Of a stretch of 64,000 nucleotides of DNA, positions 35,251-46,653 are shown piece after piece (position 1 is the first letter of the stretch; each line of letters begins with the position of its first letter). Origin of the DNA: Sanguibacter sp. HDW7 (GTDB taxonomy: Bacteria > Actinomycetota > Actinomycetes > Actinomycetales > Cellulomonadaceae). A program made the position numbers and the translations under genes. The notes beneath the pieces were generated by a model. The model was not told where the DNA came from. It searched no databases and saw only the letters and a list, made by a program, of their open reading frames with translations. Location: positions 496,001 through 560,000 of the forward strand of contig NZ_CP049862.1 in the NCBI RefSeq assembly GCF_011300875.1. The letters run 5' to 3'.

Positions 35251-36044
35251 CCACGACCGGATACGCCCCCGAGGTGCGTGCGCGCCTCGACGCCGACGCG
35301 GCTGCCGTCGTCTCCCGCTACCCGCAGGCGCGCTCCGCGCTCCTGCCGCTGCTGCACCTCGTGCAGTCGGAGGACGGCTACGTCTCGCGCCACGGCATCG
35401 AGTTCTGCGCCGAGACCCTCGGCCTCACGACGGCCTCGGTCTCCGCGGTCGCGACGTTCTACACGCAGTACAAGCGCCGTCCCAACGGCGAGTACACGGT
35501 GGGCGTCTGCACGAACACGCTCTGCGCGATCATGGGCGGCGACGAGATCTTCGAGCAGCTCTCGGAGCGGCTCGGCGTCGGCCACGACGAGACGACCGAG
35601 GACGGTCGCATCACGCTCGAGCGCGTCGAGTGCAACGCGGCGTGCGACTTCGCGCCCGTCATGATGATCAACTGGGAGTTCTTCGACAACCAGACGGCAG
35701 ACTCGGCCCTCGGGGTCGTCGACCGCCTCATCGCGGGCGAGGACGTCACCCCGACGCGCGGCCCCGAGAAGGTCGTGTCGTTCAAGGAGATGTCCCGCGT
35801 GCTCGCCGGCTTCGACGACGGTCTCGCCGACCAGGGCGTCGCTGCGGGCGGTGCGAGCCTCGCCGGGCTCGAGATCGCTCGTGAGCACGGCTGGACCGCC
35901 CCGTCGTTCGACGCCGGGGAGCGCGAGGCCGTTGCCGCGGCCGCAGCCGCGCCGGCCGACGCCGCTCCCGGCGTGGGCGAGGAGCACTCGAGCGCGGACC
36001 GGCCCGCGCCGTCCGACGCCGACGTCGACATCGAGGAGAAGTGA
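35247..36044 (+). CDS. nuoE: NADH-quinone oxidoreductase subunit E, long form
   Basis: 265 residues, about 100 more than the E. coli subunit. The thioredoxin-like 2Fe-2S domain ends near residue 165; ligands are in [14 protein letters not shown] (about 85-98) and [10 protein letters not shown] (about 127-136). The extra C-terminus ([11 protein letters not shown] to DVDIEEK) is Ala/Asp/Glu-rich and probably disordered. It carries cluster N1a next to the FMN subunit. ATGA overlap with nuoD. Confidence 0.95.
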
Positions 36045-37384
36045 TGACCTCCCTCACCCCGATCCTCACGCGCTCCTGGGGCGACGAGACGCCCTGGCAG
36101 CTCGCGAGCTACGAGAAGGCGGGCGGCTACGAGGGCCTCAAGAAGGCGCTCGGCCAGTCGCAGACGGACCTCGTGCAGCTCGTCAAGGACTCCGGCCTGC
36201 GCGGCCGCGGTGGTGCAGGCTTCCCGACGGGCATGAAGTGGGGCTTCCTCCCCGCGCCCGACGGCGGCCCGCGCTACCTCGTCGTCAACGCTGACGAGTC
36301 CGAGCCCGGCACGTGCAAGGACATCCCGCTCATGATGGCGGACCCGCACCTGCTCATCGAGGGCGTCGCGATCACGAGCTACGCGATCGGCTCGCACCAC
36401 TCGTTCATCTACATCCGTGGCGAGGTCGTCCACGTCTACCGCCGCCTGCTCAAGGCTGTCGCCGACGCGTACGCGGCCGGTCACCTGGGCAAGAACATCC
36501 ACGGCTCGGGCTTCGACCTCGACGTCACGGTCCACGCGGGCGCGGGCGCCTACATCTGCGGCGAGGAGACCGCGCTCCTCGACTCGCTCGAGGGCCGTCG
36601 TGGTCAGCCGCGCCTCAAGCCCCCGTTCCCTGCGGTCGCGGGACTCTACGCGCGCCCGACGGTCGTCAACAACGTCGAGTCCATCGCCTCGGTCCCCGCG
36701 ATCGTGCGCGGCGGCTCGGACTGGTTCACGTCGATGGGCACGGAGCGCTCGACGGGCCACGGCATCTTCTCGCTCTCGGGCCACGTGACGCGTCCCGGCC
36801 AGTACGAGGCGCCGCTCGGCATCACGCTGCGCGAGCTCCTCGAGATGGCGGGCGGCATCCGCGACGGCCACCGGCTGAAGTTCTGGACGCCGGGCGGCTC
36901 CTCGACGCCGATCTTCACGGACGCGCACCTCGACGTGCCGCTCGACTACGAGTCGGTCGGCGCGGCGGGCTCGATGCTCGGCACGCGTGCGCTGCAGATC
37001 TTCGACGAGACGACGTCGGTCGTCCGCGCAGTGTCGCGCTGGACCGACTTCTACGCGCACGAGTCCTGCGGCAAGTGCACGCCGTGCCGCGAGGGCACGT
37101 ACTGGCTCAAGCAGATCCTTCACCGTCTCGAGCACGGTCAGGGTGAGGCGGGCGACATCGAGAAGCTCGTCGACATCTGCGACAACATCCTCGGGCGCGC
37201 CTTCTGCGCGCTCGGCGACGGTGCGACCTCCTCGATCACCTCTGCGGTCCAGCTGTTCCGCGAGGAGTTCGAGGCCGGCATGACGCAGCCCGCGAGCGAG
37301 CTGTTCCCGCCGGCGCGGTCCGCGCTGTTCGACTACACCCCGCGCCGGTCCGCCGGCGCCGCAGCAGGGGCGGTGCACGCATGA
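36044..37384 (+). CDS. nuoF: NADH-quinone oxidoreductase subunit F (FMN/NADH-binding)
   Basis: 446 residues. FMN/NADH motif [18 protein letters not shown] (about 52-69), then [12 protein letters not shown] and [18 protein letters not shown]. The N3 cluster ligands are in [12 protein letters not shown] (about 339-350) with the last Cys in RAFCALGDG. It oxidises NADH and passes electrons to the Fe-S chain. I chose ATG 36044, with GAGGAG at 5-base spacing, over the in-frame GTG 36041, which would sit too close. Confidence 0.96.
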   Translation: MTSLTPILTRSWGDETPWQLASYEKAGGYEGLKKALGQSQTDLVQLVKDSGLRGRGGAGFPTGMKWGFLPAPDGGPRYLVVNADESEPGTCKDIPLMMADPHLLIEGVAITSYAIGSHHSFIYIRGEVVHVYRRLLKAVADAYAAGHLGKNIHGSGFDLDVTVHAGAGAYICGEETALLDSLEGRRGQPRLKPPFPAVAGLYARPTVVNNVESIASVPAIVRGGSDWFTSMGTERSTGHGIFSLSGHVTRPGQYEAPLGITLRELLEMAGGIRDGHRLKFWTPGGSSTPIFTDAHLDVPLDYESVGAAGSMLGTRALQIFDETTSVVRAVSRWTDFYAHESCGKCTPCREGTYWLKQILHRLEHGQGEAGDIEKLVDICDNILGRAFCALGDGATSSITSAVQLFREEFEAGMTQPASELFPPARSALFDYTPRRSAGAAAGAVHA

Positions 37385-39939
37385 CCTCCACGACCGACTC
37401 CCAGGCGCCGGTCGCCGTCGACCCGAACCTCGTCACGTTGACGATCGACGGGGTCGAGACCGCCGTGCCGAAGGGCACGCTCATCATCCGTGCGGCGGAG
37501 GAGATCGGGATCGCGATCCCGCGCTTCTGCGACCACCCGCTGCTCAAGCCCGTGGGTGCGTGCCGTCAGTGCCTCGTCGACGTGGCGATGCCGGACCGTG
37601 AGGGCAACGTCCGCTCGATGCCGAAGCCGCAGCCGTCGTGTGCGATGGAGGTCTCGCCGGGCATGGTGGTGCACACCCAGAACACCTCGGCGGTCGCCTC
37701 GAAGGCGCAGCACGGTGTCATGGAGCTGCTGCTCATCAACCACCCGCTCGACTGCCCGACGTGCGACAAGGGCGGCGAGTGCCCCCTGCAGAACCAGGCG
37801 ATGACCGACGGTCGGACGACGTCGCGCTACACGGACGTCAAGCGGACGTTCGCGAAGCCGCTCAAGGTCTCGACCCAGGTGCTCCTCGACCGTGAGCGCT
37901 GCATCCTCTGCCAGCGCTGCACGCGCTTCAGCAAGGAGATCGCGGGCGACCAGTTCATCGACCTGCAGAAGCGTGGCGCGAGCCAGCAGATCGGCACGTT
38001 CGACGAGGCCGTGCTCGGTTATGCGCCGCTCGGCGACGCGACCGTCGGCCCGGCCGCCGAGGACGAGTCGGGCCGTGCGTTCGCCTCGTACTGGTCGGGC
38101 AACACCGTGCAGATCTGCCCGGTCGGCGCCCTGACGTCGGCCGCGTACCGCTTCCGGTCGCGTCCGTTCGACCTCATCTCGACGGAGTCGATCGCCGAGC
38201 ACGACGCCAACGGCTCGGCCATCCGCATCGACCACCGCCGTGGCACCGTCATGCGTCGCCTCGCGGGCGACGACGCGGTGGTCAACGAGGAGTGGATCTC
38301 CGACAAGGACCGCTTCGCGTTCCACTGGCAGACCGCGCCCGACCGTCTCACGCACCCGCTCGTGCGCGACCGTGCCGCCGACGGCACGCGCGGCGAGCTG
38401 CGCACGGCGTCGTGGGCCGAGGCCCTCGAGGTCGCGGCGACGGGCCTCGCTGCGGCACGTGACGCCGGCGGCGTCGGCGTCCTCCCGGGCGGCCGTCTGA
38501 CGATCGAGGACGCGTACGCGTACGGCAAGCTCGCGCGCGCCGCGCTCGGCACGAACGACGTCGACCACCGCGCGCGCCCCGCGTCCGTGGAGGAGGAGAC
38601 GTTCCTCGGCCACGCGGTCGCGGGCCGCGGCATCGACGTGACGTTCGGCGACCTCGAGAAGGCGCCGGCGGTCCTGCTCGTCGGGTTCGAGCCCGAGGAG
38701 GAGGGTGGCATCGTCTTCCTGCGCCTCCGCAAGGGCACGCAGGCCCGCCGCACCCGTGTCTGGTCGCTCGCGCCGTTCGCGACGCGCGGCCTCGAGCGAC
38801 TCGACGGCACGCTCGTCCCGACGGCTCCCGGCCTCGAGGCCGAGGTCGTCGACGCGCTCGCCGCGGGCTCCGACGAGCCTTCGCTCGCTCCGCTGCGCGA
38901 GGCGCTTGGCGCCGAGGGTGCTCTCGTCCTCGTGGGCGAGCGTCTCGCCTCGGTGCCCGGTGCGCTCTCGGCGGTCCTGCGGCTCTCTTCGGCGACGGGT
39001 GCGCGTCTCGCGTGGATCCCGCGCCGCATCGGAGAGCGCGCCGGCGTCGAGATGGGCACGCTGCCCGGTCTGCTGCCGGGCGGTCGTCCCGTGGCAGACG
39101 CGGCCGCGCGCGTCGACATCGCCGCCGCGTGGGGCGTCGAGAACCTTCCGACGGCCCCCGGCCGTGACGCCGAGGGCATCCTCGGGGCGCTCGCCGCGCG
39201 CGAGCTGCGTGGCGTCCTCGTCGGCGGTGTCGAGATCGGCGACCTCACCGACCCGGTCGCGGCGCGTGCCGCGCTCGAGGCGGCGGACGTCGTCGTGAGC
39301 CTCGAGGTCCGCGCGAGCGAGGTCACCGACCTTGCGGACGTCGTCCTCCCGGTCGCGCCGCCCGCCGAGCGCTCGGGCACGTACCTCAACTGGGAGGGAC
39401 GCGTCCGCGCGTTCCGCCAGGCCCTCGAGTCGCACGCCCTGCCGGACCACCGCGTGCTCGACGAGATCGCACGTCACCTCGGCGTCGACCTCGGCGCGCG
39501 CGACGGCAACGTCCTGCGCAAGGAGATCGACCAGCTCGGCGCGTGGGACGGCGAGCGCCTCGCGGCCCCCGGGGCCGACGTGGTCGCTCCCGCGGGCGTT
39601 GCGCCCGGCACGGCGGTCCTCGCGAGCTGGCACCTCCAGCTCGACGCGGGCCGTGGCCAGGACGGCGAGCCGTTCCTCGCGGGCACCGCGCGCAAGGCGG
39701 TCGCGCGCCTCTCGGCCGCGACGGCCGAGGGCGCGGGGGTCGCCGACGGCGACGTGCTGCGCGTCTCGACCGCGGCCGGCCGCATCGAGCTGCCGGCGGT
39801 CGTCACGGACATGCCGGACCACGTCGTCTGGCTGCCGACCAACTCGCCCGGCTCCGCGGTCCGCGCGGCTCTCGGCGTCCTGCCCGGTGCGGTCGTGCAG
39901 ATCACCGCGGGCACCGTCACCACCACCGAGGAGGCATGA
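37381..39939 (+). CDS. nuoG: NADH-quinone oxidoreductase subunit G
   Basis: 852 residues. The N-terminal ferredoxin-like domain has Cys ligands in [19 protein letters not shown] (about 49-67). The next clusters are in [14 protein letters not shown] (about 124-137) and [14 protein letters not shown] (about 175-188), followed by [13 protein letters not shown]. The rest is a molybdopterin-oxidoreductase-like domain without visible Mo-cofactor function, as in other NuoG. It carries several Fe-S clusters of the peripheral arm. ATGA overlap with nuoF. Confidence 0.95.
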   Translation: MTSTTDSQAPVAVDPNLVTLTIDGVETAVPKGTLIIRAAEEIGIAIPRFCDHPLLKPVGACRQCLVDVAMPDREGNVRSMPKPQPSCAMEVSPGMVVHTQNTSAVASKAQHGVMELLLINHPLDCPTCDKGGECPLQNQAMTDGRTTSRYTDVKRTFAKPLKVSTQVLLDRERCILCQRCTRFSKEIAGDQFIDLQKRGASQQIGTFDEAVLGYAPLGDATVGPAAEDESGRAFASYWSGNTVQICPVGALTSAAYRFRSRPFDLISTESIAEHDANGSAIRIDHRRGTVMRRLAGDDAVVNEEWISDKDRFAFHWQTAPDRLTHPLVRDRAADGTRGELRTASWAEALEVAATGLAAARDAGGVGVLPGGRLTIEDAYAYGKLARAALGTNDVDHRARPASVEEETFLGHAVAGRGIDVTFGDLEKAPAVLLVGFEPEEEGGIVFLRLRKGTQARRTRVWSLAPFATRGLERLDGTLVPTAPGLEAEVVDALAAGSDEPSLAPLREALGAEGALVLVGERLASVPGALSAVLRLSSATGARLAWIPRRIGERAGVEMGTLPGLLPGGRPVADAAARVDIAAAWGVENLPTAPGRDAEGILGALAARELRGVLVGGVEIGDLTDPVAARAALEAADVVVSLEVRASEVTDLADVVLPVAPPAERSGTYLNWEGRVRAFRQALESHALPDHRVLDEIARHLGVDLGARDGNVLRKEIDQLGAWDGERLAAPGADVVAPAGVAPGTAVLASWHLQLDAGRGQDGEPFLAGTARKAVARLSAATAEGAGVADGDVLRVSTAAGRIELPAVVTDMPDHVVWLPTNSPGSAVRAALGVLPGAVVQITAGTVTTTEEA

Positions 39940-41342
39940 TGGGCGCCCTCGCCCTCGCTGCGACGGTCGCGACGGAGACGCCGGCGGTGCCCGGCATCGC
40001 CGCCGACTTCAGCAGCGACAACATCTGGGTGTACCTCGTCAAGGCGGTGCTCATCATCGTCTTCCTGCTGACGAGCGTCCTCATGGCGCTGTGGTTCGAG
40101 CGCCGCCTCGTCGCCCGCATGCAGGTGCGCGTCGGCCCGAACGTCCACGGTCCGCTCGGTCTGCTCCAGGCCGTCGCCGACGCGATGAAGCTCCTCATGA
40201 AGGAGGACATCACGGTGAAGATGGCCGACAAGGTCGTCTACATCATCGCGCCGATGATCTCCGTGTTCTGCTCGCTGCTCATCTACGCGGTCATCCCGTT
40301 CGGGCCCGAGGTCCGGATCCCGTTCACGGACTTCTCGACGCCCGCGCAGCTCACCGACTTCCCGGTGGCCGTGCTCTACATCCTCGCTTGCGCGGCCCTC
40401 GGCGTGTACGGCATCGTCCTCGGCGGCTGGTCGTCGGGCTCGACGTATCCGCTGCTCGGCGGCGTCCGTTCGACGGCGCAGATCATCTCCTACGAGCTCG
40501 CGATGGGCCTCTCGCTCGTCTCGGTGTTCCTGCTCGCGGGTTCGATGTCGACCTCGGAGATCGTCAGCCAGCAGGAGCGCTTCTGGTACGCGCTGCCGCT
40601 GCTGCCGGCCTTCATCCTCTACATCATCTCGATGATCGGTGAGACCAACCGTCTGCCGTTCGACCTCCCCGAGGCCGAGGGCGAGCTCGTCTCGGGATAC
40701 ATGACCGAGTACTCGTCGATGAAGTTCGCGTGGTTCTTCCTCGCGGAGTACATCAACATGCTCAACGTGTCGGCCGTCGCCACGACGCTCTTCTTCGGCG
40801 GCTGGCGCGCCCCGTGGCCGCTGTCCGCGATCAACGACGGCATGTTCAACCAGGGCTGGTGGCCGATCCTCTGGTTCCTCGCCAAGGTCTGGTTCTTCAT
40901 GTTCATCTTCGTGTGGGTCCGCGGCACGCTGCTGCGCTTCCGCTACGACCAGTTCATGAAGCTCGGCTGGAAGATCCTCATCCCCGTCGCGCTCGTGTGG
41001 CTCGTCGTCGTCGCCATCTACCAGGGCGTCGTCGAGTTCGGCGAGATCGACCGTCAGCTCTTCATCTACGCCTCGATCGCGCTGTTCGTCATCGCGATCC
41101 TCGGCCTCGTCGTCTCGTCGTTCACGACGAAGGCGGAACCGGAGGCGGAGAAGGCCGAGGCAGCGCCGTTCGACGCCTTCGCGGACGGGTTCCCCGTCCC
41201 GCCGCTCCCCGGCCAGCAGCTCCCGCCGTCGCCGCGCGCCGCCCGGCGTGCCGCAGCCGCCGCTGCGGCCGCGACCGCGGTGCTCGAGGTCACGGCCGAG
41301 TCCGATACCACCACGTCGACGGAAGGGACCTCCGGTGACTGA
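39939..41342 (+). CDS. nuoH: NADH-quinone oxidoreductase subunit H, with C-terminal tail
   Basis: About 467 residues. Nine or so membrane helices. Signatures: [39 protein letters not shown] and [32 protein letters not shown], the quinone-channel loops. The family core ends near residue 395; an Ala/Pro-rich tail of about 75 residues follows. Two ATG codons lie in tandem (39936 and 39939); the second has the better spacing from GAGGAGG. The end overlaps nuoI by 8 bases. Confidence 0.95.
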   Translation: MGALALAATVATETPAVPGIAADFSSDNIWVYLVKAVLIIVFLLTSVLMALWFERRLVARMQVRVGPNVHGPLGLLQAVADAMKLLMKEDITVKMADKVVYIIAPMISVFCSLLIYAVIPFGPEVRIPFTDFSTPAQLTDFPVAVLYILACAALGVYGIVLGGWSSGSTYPLLGGVRSTAQIISYELAMGLSLVSVFLLAGSMSTSEIVSQQERFWYALPLLPAFILYIISMIGETNRLPFDLPEAEGELVSGYMTEYSSMKFAWFFLAEYINMLNVSAVATTLFFGGWRAPWPLSAINDGMFNQGWWPILWFLAKVWFFMFIFVWVRGTLLRFRYDQFMKLGWKILIPVALVWLVVVAIYQGVVEFGEIDRQLFIYASIALFVIAILGLVVSSFTTKAEPEAEKAEAAPFDAFADGFPVPPLPGQQLPPSPRAARRAAAAAAAATAVLEVTAESDTTTSTEGTSGD

Positions 41343-41991
41343 GAACCCGAAGAAGCCCGGGCCGATCGCCGAGCTGCTGGCGCCCGTCGCCGGGTTCGGC
41401 GTGACCTTCGCGAACCTGTTCCGCCCCGTCGTCACGGAGCAGTACCCGTTCGAGAAGGTGCCGACGAAGCCGCGCTACCACGGCCGCCACCAGCTCAACC
41501 GGTACGCGGACGGTCTCGAGAAGTGCATCGGCTGCGAGCTGTGCGCGTGGGCGTGCCCGGCGGACGCGATCTACGTCGAGGGCGGCGACAACGCCGACCT
41601 CCCCGAGGGCGCGCACGTCTCTCCCGGTGAGCGCTACGGACGCGTCTACCAGATCAACTACCTGCGCTGCATCTTCTGCGGCCTGTGCATCGAGGCGTGC
41701 CCGACGCGGGCGCTCACGATGACGAACGACTACGAGCTCGCGGGCCCGACCCGCGAGGGCATGATCTTCGAGAAGGACGACCTGCTCGCGCCGCTGCGCG
41801 CGGGCATGCTCGCCGGACCTCACCCCATGGTCGAGGGCACGGACGACCTCGAGTACTACCGCGGCGAGATCACGGGTCCGACGCAGGCGCAGGTCGACTG
41901 GGTGCGCGAGCGCCGGCCGGACGACGCCTCGCTCGGCGAGGCCGCGAAGGCCACCGTGGCCGCTCCCGACGCGAACGGAGGAAACCGATGA
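41335..41991 (+). CDS. nuoI: NADH-quinone oxidoreductase subunit I
   Basis: 218 residues, GTG start after GGAAGGGA. Two 4Fe-4S ferredoxin motifs are visible: [12 protein letters not shown] (Cys64, 67, 70, 74) and [12 protein letters not shown] (Cys112, 115, 118, 122). These hold clusters N6a and N6b that pass electrons to N2. The C-terminal 40 residues extend past the core. It overlaps nuoH and nuoJ. Confidence 0.96.
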   Translation: MTENPKKPGPIAELLAPVAGFGVTFANLFRPVVTEQYPFEKVPTKPRYHGRHQLNRYADGLEKCIGCELCAWACPADAIYVEGGDNADLPEGAHVSPGERYGRVYQINYLRCIFCGLCIEACPTRALTMTNDYELAGPTREGMIFEKDDLLAPLRAGMLAGPHPMVEGTDDLEYYRGEITGPTQAQVDWVRERRPDDASLGEAAKATVAAPDANGGNR

Positions 41992-42833
41992 TGACCTCGA
42001 CCGGGGAGGCGGTGCTCTTCTGGGTGATCGCCCCCGCCATGGTGCTCGGGGCGCTCGGGCTCGTCTTCGCGCGCAAGGCGGTGTACGCGGCGCTCTCGAT
42101 GATCTTGGTCATGGTGAGCCTCGCCGTCGTCTACGTCATGCAGCAGGCGGAGTTCCTCGGCATCGTCCAGGTGGTCGTCTACACGGGCGCCGTCATGATG
42201 CTCTTCGTCTTCGTCCTCATGCTCGTGGGTGTCGATGCGTCGACGTCCGCGGTCGAGACGATCAAGGGGCAGCGCTGGATCGGCATCCTCATGGGTGTCG
42301 GCACGGGCACGCTGCTCGTCACGGTGACCGCGCGAGCTGCGCTCCCCGCCACGATCGGGCTCGACGAGGCCAACTCGGAGACGAACCCCGCGGGCCTCGC
42401 CCGCATCCTCATGAGCGACTTCGTGCTCGACCTCGAGATCGTCGCGGCGCTGCTCGTCACGGCCGCGCTCGCCGCGCTCGTGCTCACGCACCGCCGCCGG
42501 CTCACGCCGAAGATCGGGCAGCCGGAGCGTGCAGCCGAGCGTCTGCGCGCGGGCGAGCACATCGTCAACCTGCCGGCCCCCGGCGTCTACGCGCGTCACA
42601 ACGCGATGGACGTGCCGGCGCTCGACCCCGAGGGCAACCCGATCGAGGCCTCGGTCTCCCGCGTCCTGCGGATCCGTGGCCAGGAGCACGGTCTGGACAC
42701 CGACGTGACGACGCTCGTCGCGGCGCGCGCCACGGCCGAGCTCACGACGGGCGACCAGGCCACCGACACGGCCGCCGAGCGCGGCGGCCACGTCGACGAT
42801 ACCGACGCTGCGACCACGGAGGGAGAAGCCTGA
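41988..42833 (+). CDS. nuoJ: NADH-quinone oxidoreductase subunit J, with C-terminal extension
   Basis: 281 residues. Five membrane helices fill about the first 165 residues ([60 protein letters not shown]). The last about 110 residues are hydrophilic and acidic, far beyond the E. coli length of 184. ATG 41988 follows GGAGGAAA; another ATG follows at once. Confidence 0.94.
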   Translation: MMTSTGEAVLFWVIAPAMVLGALGLVFARKAVYAALSMILVMVSLAVVYVMQQAEFLGIVQVVVYTGAVMMLFVFVLMLVGVDASTSAVETIKGQRWIGILMGVGTGTLLVTVTARAALPATIGLDEANSETNPAGLARILMSDFVLDLEIVAALLVTAALAALVLTHRRRLTPKIGQPERAAERLRAGEHIVNLPAPGVYARHNAMDVPALDPEGNPIEASVSRVLRIRGQEHGLDTDVTTLVAARATAELTTGDQATDTAAERGGHVDDTDAATTEGEA

Positions 42834-43132
42834 TGGAGGTCAGCAACTACCTGTACCTCGCGATGATCCTCTTCGCGATCGGCGCCATGACCGTCCTGCT
42901 GCGCCGCAGCGCGATCATCGCGTTCATGGGCGTCGAGCTCATGCTCAACGCCACGAACCTTGCGTTCGTGACGTTCGCCCGCATCCACGGCGATCTCACG
43001 GGCCAGGTCATCGCGTTCTTCGTCATGGTCGTCGCCGCGGCCGAGGTCGTCGTCGGCCTCGCGATCATCGTGGCGATCTTCCGCACCCGGAAGTCGGCCT
43101 CGGTCGACGACGTCAACCTGCTGAAGGGCTGA
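42833..43132 (+). CDS. nuoK: NADH-quinone oxidoreductase subunit K
   Basis: 99 residues, three membrane helices, with [15 protein letters not shown] carrying the conserved Glu of the proton channel and [23 protein letters not shown] its second Glu. It is an antiporter-like linker subunit of the membrane arm. The ATG shares one base with the nuoJ stop. Confidence 0.97.
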   Translation: MEVSNYLYLAMILFAIGAMTVLLRRSAIIAFMGVELMLNATNLAFVTFARIHGDLTGQVIAFFVMVVAAAEVVVGLAIIVAIFRTRKSASVDDVNLLKG

Positions 43133-43139
43133 GGCGCTG

Positions 43140-45101
43140 ATGCTTCCCATGCTTCCCGTCGCGACCGAGGTCGCCCCCGCCATGGCCGCTGCCGGCTTCT
43201 GGCAGGAGAACGCGTGGCTGCTCGTCGCGGCACCCCTCGTGAGCGCGGGCATCCTGCTCCTCCTCGGTCGGCGTGCCGACCGGTGGGGCCACTGGCTCGG
43301 CCTCATCGCGTCGACCGCAGCGTTCGTCGTCGGCGCGGGTCTCCTTCTCGACCTGCTCGGCTCGCCCGCGGGCGAGCGGGTGCGCGAGGTCGACCTCTTC
43401 TCGTGGATCTCGACGTCCGAGCTCGACCTCGTCGCCGGGCTGCGGCTCGACCCGCTGTCGCTGACGTTCGTCATCCTCGTGACGTTCGTCGGCTCGCTCA
43501 TCCACCTGTACTCGGTCGCCTACATGGAGCACGACGTCGCCCGTCGGCGCTTCTTCGCGTACCTCAACCTCTTCGTCGCCTCGATGCTCCTGCTGGTGCT
43601 CGCCGACTCCTACCTCCTGATGTTCGTCGGCTGGGAGGGCGTGGGTCTCGCGTCGTACCTGCTCATCGGCTTCTGGAACCACGTCCCGGCGTACGCGACG
43701 GCGGCCAAGAAGGCGTTCGTCATGAACCGCGTCGCTGACGTCGGCATGATCGTCGCGCTCGGTCTCATGTTCTCGACGTTCGGCGGCCTCGACTTCACGA
43801 CGGTGCTCACGGGGGCCGCGGGCGCGGACGAGGGCAGGCTCACGGCGATCGGCCTCATGCTGCTCCTCGCGGCGTGCGGCAAGTCGGCGCAGTTCCCGCT
43901 GCAGGCGTGGCTCGGTGACGCGATGGCGGGCCCGACGCCCGTCTCCGCTCTCATCCACGCCGCGACCATGGTGACCGCGGGCGTCTACCTCATCGTCCGC
44001 TCGGGCGCGATCTTCGAGGGCGCGCCCACGGCGCTCCTCGTCGTCGCGATCGTCGGTGCGATCACGCTCCTCTTCGGTGCGATCGTCGGCTGCGCCAAGG
44101 ACGACATCAAGAAGACCCTCGCGGCCTCGACGATGTCCCAGATCGGCTACATGATGCTCGCCGCGGGCCTCGGCCCGATCGGCTACGCGTTCGCGATCTT
44201 CCACCTGCTCACGCACGGCTTCTTCAAGGCCGGCATGTTCCTCGGTGCCGGCTCGGTCATGCACGGCATGAACGACCAGGTCGACATGCGCCGCTTCGGC
44301 GGCCTGTCGAAGTACATGAAGATCACGTGGCTGACGTTCGGCGCGGGCTGGCTCGCGATCCTCGGCATCCCGCCGTTCTCCGGCTTCTGGTCGAAGGACA
44401 AGATCATCGAGTCCGCGTTCGTCGGCGAGGGCTGGCAGCCGTGGGTGTTCGGCACGGTCGCGCTCCTCGGCGCCGGCATCACGGCGTTCTACATGTCGCG
44501 TCTCTTCTTCATGACGTTCCACGGCAAGCAGCGCTGGACGTCGGAGAAGGAGGGGACCGGTCCGGACCAGCACCCGCACGAGTCGCCGATCCTCATGACG
44601 CTCCCGATGATCGTCCTCGCGGTCGGCTCGGTCGCCCTCGGCGGCGTGCTCGCGATCGGCGACGGCTTCGTCACGTGGCTCGAGCCCGTGACCGGCCACG
44701 TCGAGCACCACGCCCCGGTCATCGCGGTCCCCGTCATCATGGTCTCGACGATCCTCGTCGTCCTCGTCGGCGCGTTCCTCGCGTGGCGCCAGTACGCGGC
44801 GTCGACCGTCCCTGCCGAGGCGCCCCGCGGCTCGCTGCTCACGCGTGCGGCCCGCCAGGACCTCTATCAGGACGCGGTGAACGAGGGGCTCGTCATGCGC
44901 CCCGGCCAGTACCTCACCCGCTCGCTCGTCTTCGGCGACGCGACGCTCGTCGACGGCGCGTTCGCCGGCCTCGGCCGGACGAGCTCGGGTCTGGGACGCG
45001 CGCTGCGCGCCCTGCAGAACGGTTTTGTCCGCTCCTACGCCGCCATGATGACGGTCGGGATCCTCGTGATCGCCGTCCTCGTCCTGGCCGTGCAGGGCTG
45101 A
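43140..45101 (+). CDS. nuoL: NADH-quinone oxidoreductase subunit L
   Basis: 653 residues, about sixteen membrane helices. Proton-pump motifs: [19 protein letters not shown] (with the key Glu), [40 protein letters not shown] and [25 protein letters not shown]. It is the distal antiporter-like pump with the long lateral helix at its C-terminus. Confidence 0.96.
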   Translation: MLPMLPVATEVAPAMAAAGFWQENAWLLVAAPLVSAGILLLLGRRADRWGHWLGLIASTAAFVVGAGLLLDLLGSPAGERVREVDLFSWISTSELDLVAGLRLDPLSLTFVILVTFVGSLIHLYSVAYMEHDVARRRFFAYLNLFVASMLLLVLADSYLLMFVGWEGVGLASYLLIGFWNHVPAYATAAKKAFVMNRVADVGMIVALGLMFSTFGGLDFTTVLTGAAGADEGRLTAIGLMLLLAACGKSAQFPLQAWLGDAMAGPTPVSALIHAATMVTAGVYLIVRSGAIFEGAPTALLVVAIVGAITLLFGAIVGCAKDDIKKTLAASTMSQIGYMMLAAGLGPIGYAFAIFHLLTHGFFKAGMFLGAGSVMHGMNDQVDMRRFGGLSKYMKITWLTFGAGWLAILGIPPFSGFWSKDKIIESAFVGEGWQPWVFGTVALLGAGITAFYMSRLFFMTFHGKQRWTSEKEGTGPDQHPHESPILMTLPMIVLAVGSVALGGVLAIGDGFVTWLEPVTGHVEHHAPVIAVPVIMVSTILVVLVGAFLAWRQYAASTVPAEAPRGSLLTRAARQDLYQDAVNEGLVMRPGQYLTRSLVFGDATLVDGAFAGLGRTSSGLGRALRALQNGFVRSYAAMMTVGILVIAVLVLAVQG

Positions 45102-45117
45102 GGAAGGACCTGAAGGA

Positions 45118-46653
45118 ATGGAATCCCTCGTGCCCGAGAACCTCACGGCCTCGTTCCCGTGGCTCACGGCCCTCGTCGTCGTCGCCGCCCTCGGCGCCGT
45201 CGTCCTGTGGTGCCTGCCGCGTGGTGCCCGCAGCCGCGTCCGCGAGATCGCCCTCGGCATCTCGCTCGTCAACGTCGGCCTCCTCGTCGGGGCGTTCACG
45301 CAGTTCGACATGTCGAGGGCGGGTGACCACCAGCTCTACGAGCAGCACGCGTGGATCCCGCAGATCGGCACGTCGTACGCGGTGGGCGTCGACGGCCTGG
45401 GGCTCGCCCTCGTCGCGCTCGGCGTCGGCCTCGTGCCGCTCGTCATCCTCGCGGCGTGGCGGGAGCAGGGCGACGACGTCGAGCGGCTGCGCCACTACCT
45501 CGCGCTCGTCCTCCTCACCGCCGCGTTCATGACGCTCGTCTTCGCGGCGCGCGACGTCTTCCTCTTCTACGTCGTGTTCGAGGCGATGCTCATCCCGATC
45601 TACTTCATGATCGGCGCGTTCGGCGGACCTCAGCGCCGCGGCGCCGCGGTGAAGTTCCTGCTCTTCTCGCTCGCGGGCGGGCTCGTCATGCTCGTCGCGG
45701 TCATCGCGCTCTTCCTCCAGGGGCCTGGCGGCGCGGAGGGCTTCCTCACCGCGAACCTCACGGGCCTCGAGCTCTCGAGCGACGCCGAGCGGCTGCTGTT
45801 CGTCGGCTTCTTCCTCGCGTTCGCGATCAAGGCGCCGATGTTCCCCGTGCACACGTGGCTCCCGGACGCGGCCCAGCAGGCTCCGGCCGGCACGTCGACG
45901 CTGCTCGTCGGCGTGCTCGACAAGGTCGGCACGTTCGGCATGCTCACGCTGTGCATCCCGCTCTTCCCGAACGCCTCGGCGTGGGCAGCGCCGGTCATCG
46001 TCGTGCTCGCGGTCGTCTCGGTCCTTTACGGCGCGCTCCTCGCGCTCGGCCAGAAGGACCTCATGCGACTCATCGCGTACACCTCGGTGTCGCACTTCGG
46101 CGTCATGGTGCTCGGCATCTTCACGTTCGCGCAGACCTCGGTCGCGGGTGCGTCGTTCTACATGCTCGGTCACGGCCTCGCGACCGGCCTGCTGTTCCTC
46201 ACGGCAGGCATGATCATCGCGCGGCACCCGCAGCGTTCGCAGCGCATCGCCGACTTCGGCGGTCTGCAGCGGACGACGCCGATCATCGCGGGCGTCTTCC
46301 TCATCGCCGGTCTCGCGACGCTGTCGCTCCCGGGCCTCGCGCCGTTCGTCGGCGAGATCATGGTCCTCATCGGTTCGTTCGAGGCCTACCCGGCGGCCGT
46401 CATCGTCTCGGCGTTCGTCGTCATCCTCGCCGCGCTCTACGTCCTGCTGACGTACCAGCGGATGTTCACGGGGCCGGAGCAGGAGCACCTCAGCGGGCTT
46501 CCGGACATGGTGGGCCGTGAGAAGTGGGTCGTCGCCCCGCTCGTCGTGGCGCTGCTCGTCCTCGGCTTCTACCCGCGTCCGGCGCTCGACCTCGTCGAGG
46601 CACCCGCCGACGTCACAGTCTCGACCATCGCCCTCGAGGGGAGCGCGTCATGA
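45118..46653 (+). CDS. nuoM: NADH-quinone oxidoreductase subunit M
   Basis: 511 residues, about fourteen membrane helices. Motifs: FYVVFEAMLIPIYFMIGAFGG, FAIKAPMFPVHTWLPDAAQQAPAGTSTLLVGVLDKVG and LGQKDLMRLIAYTSVSHFGVMVLG with the conserved Lys and Glu residues of the proton channel. ATG 45118 follows AGGAAGGACCTGAAGG. The end overlaps nuoN by 4 bases. Confidence 0.96.
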   Translation: MESLVPENLTASFPWLTALVVVAALGAVVLWCLPRGARSRVREIALGISLVNVGLLVGAFTQFDMSRAGDHQLYEQHAWIPQIGTSYAVGVDGLGLALVALGVGLVPLVILAAWREQGDDVERLRHYLALVLLTAAFMTLVFAARDVFLFYVVFEAMLIPIYFMIGAFGGPQRRGAAVKFLLFSLAGGLVMLVAVIALFLQGPGGAEGFLTANLTGLELSSDAERLLFVGFFLAFAIKAPMFPVHTWLPDAAQQAPAGTSTLLVGVLDKVGTFGMLTLCIPLFPNASAWAAPVIVVLAVVSVLYGALLALGQKDLMRLIAYTSVSHFGVMVLGIFTFAQTSVAGASFYMLGHGLATGLLFLTAGMIIARHPQRSQRIADFGGLQRTTPIIAGVFLIAGLATLSLPGLAPFVGEIMVLIGSFEAYPAAVIVSAFVVILAALYVLLTYQRMFTGPEQEHLSGLPDMVGREKWVVAPLVVALLVLGFYPRPALDLVEAPADVTVSTIALEGSAS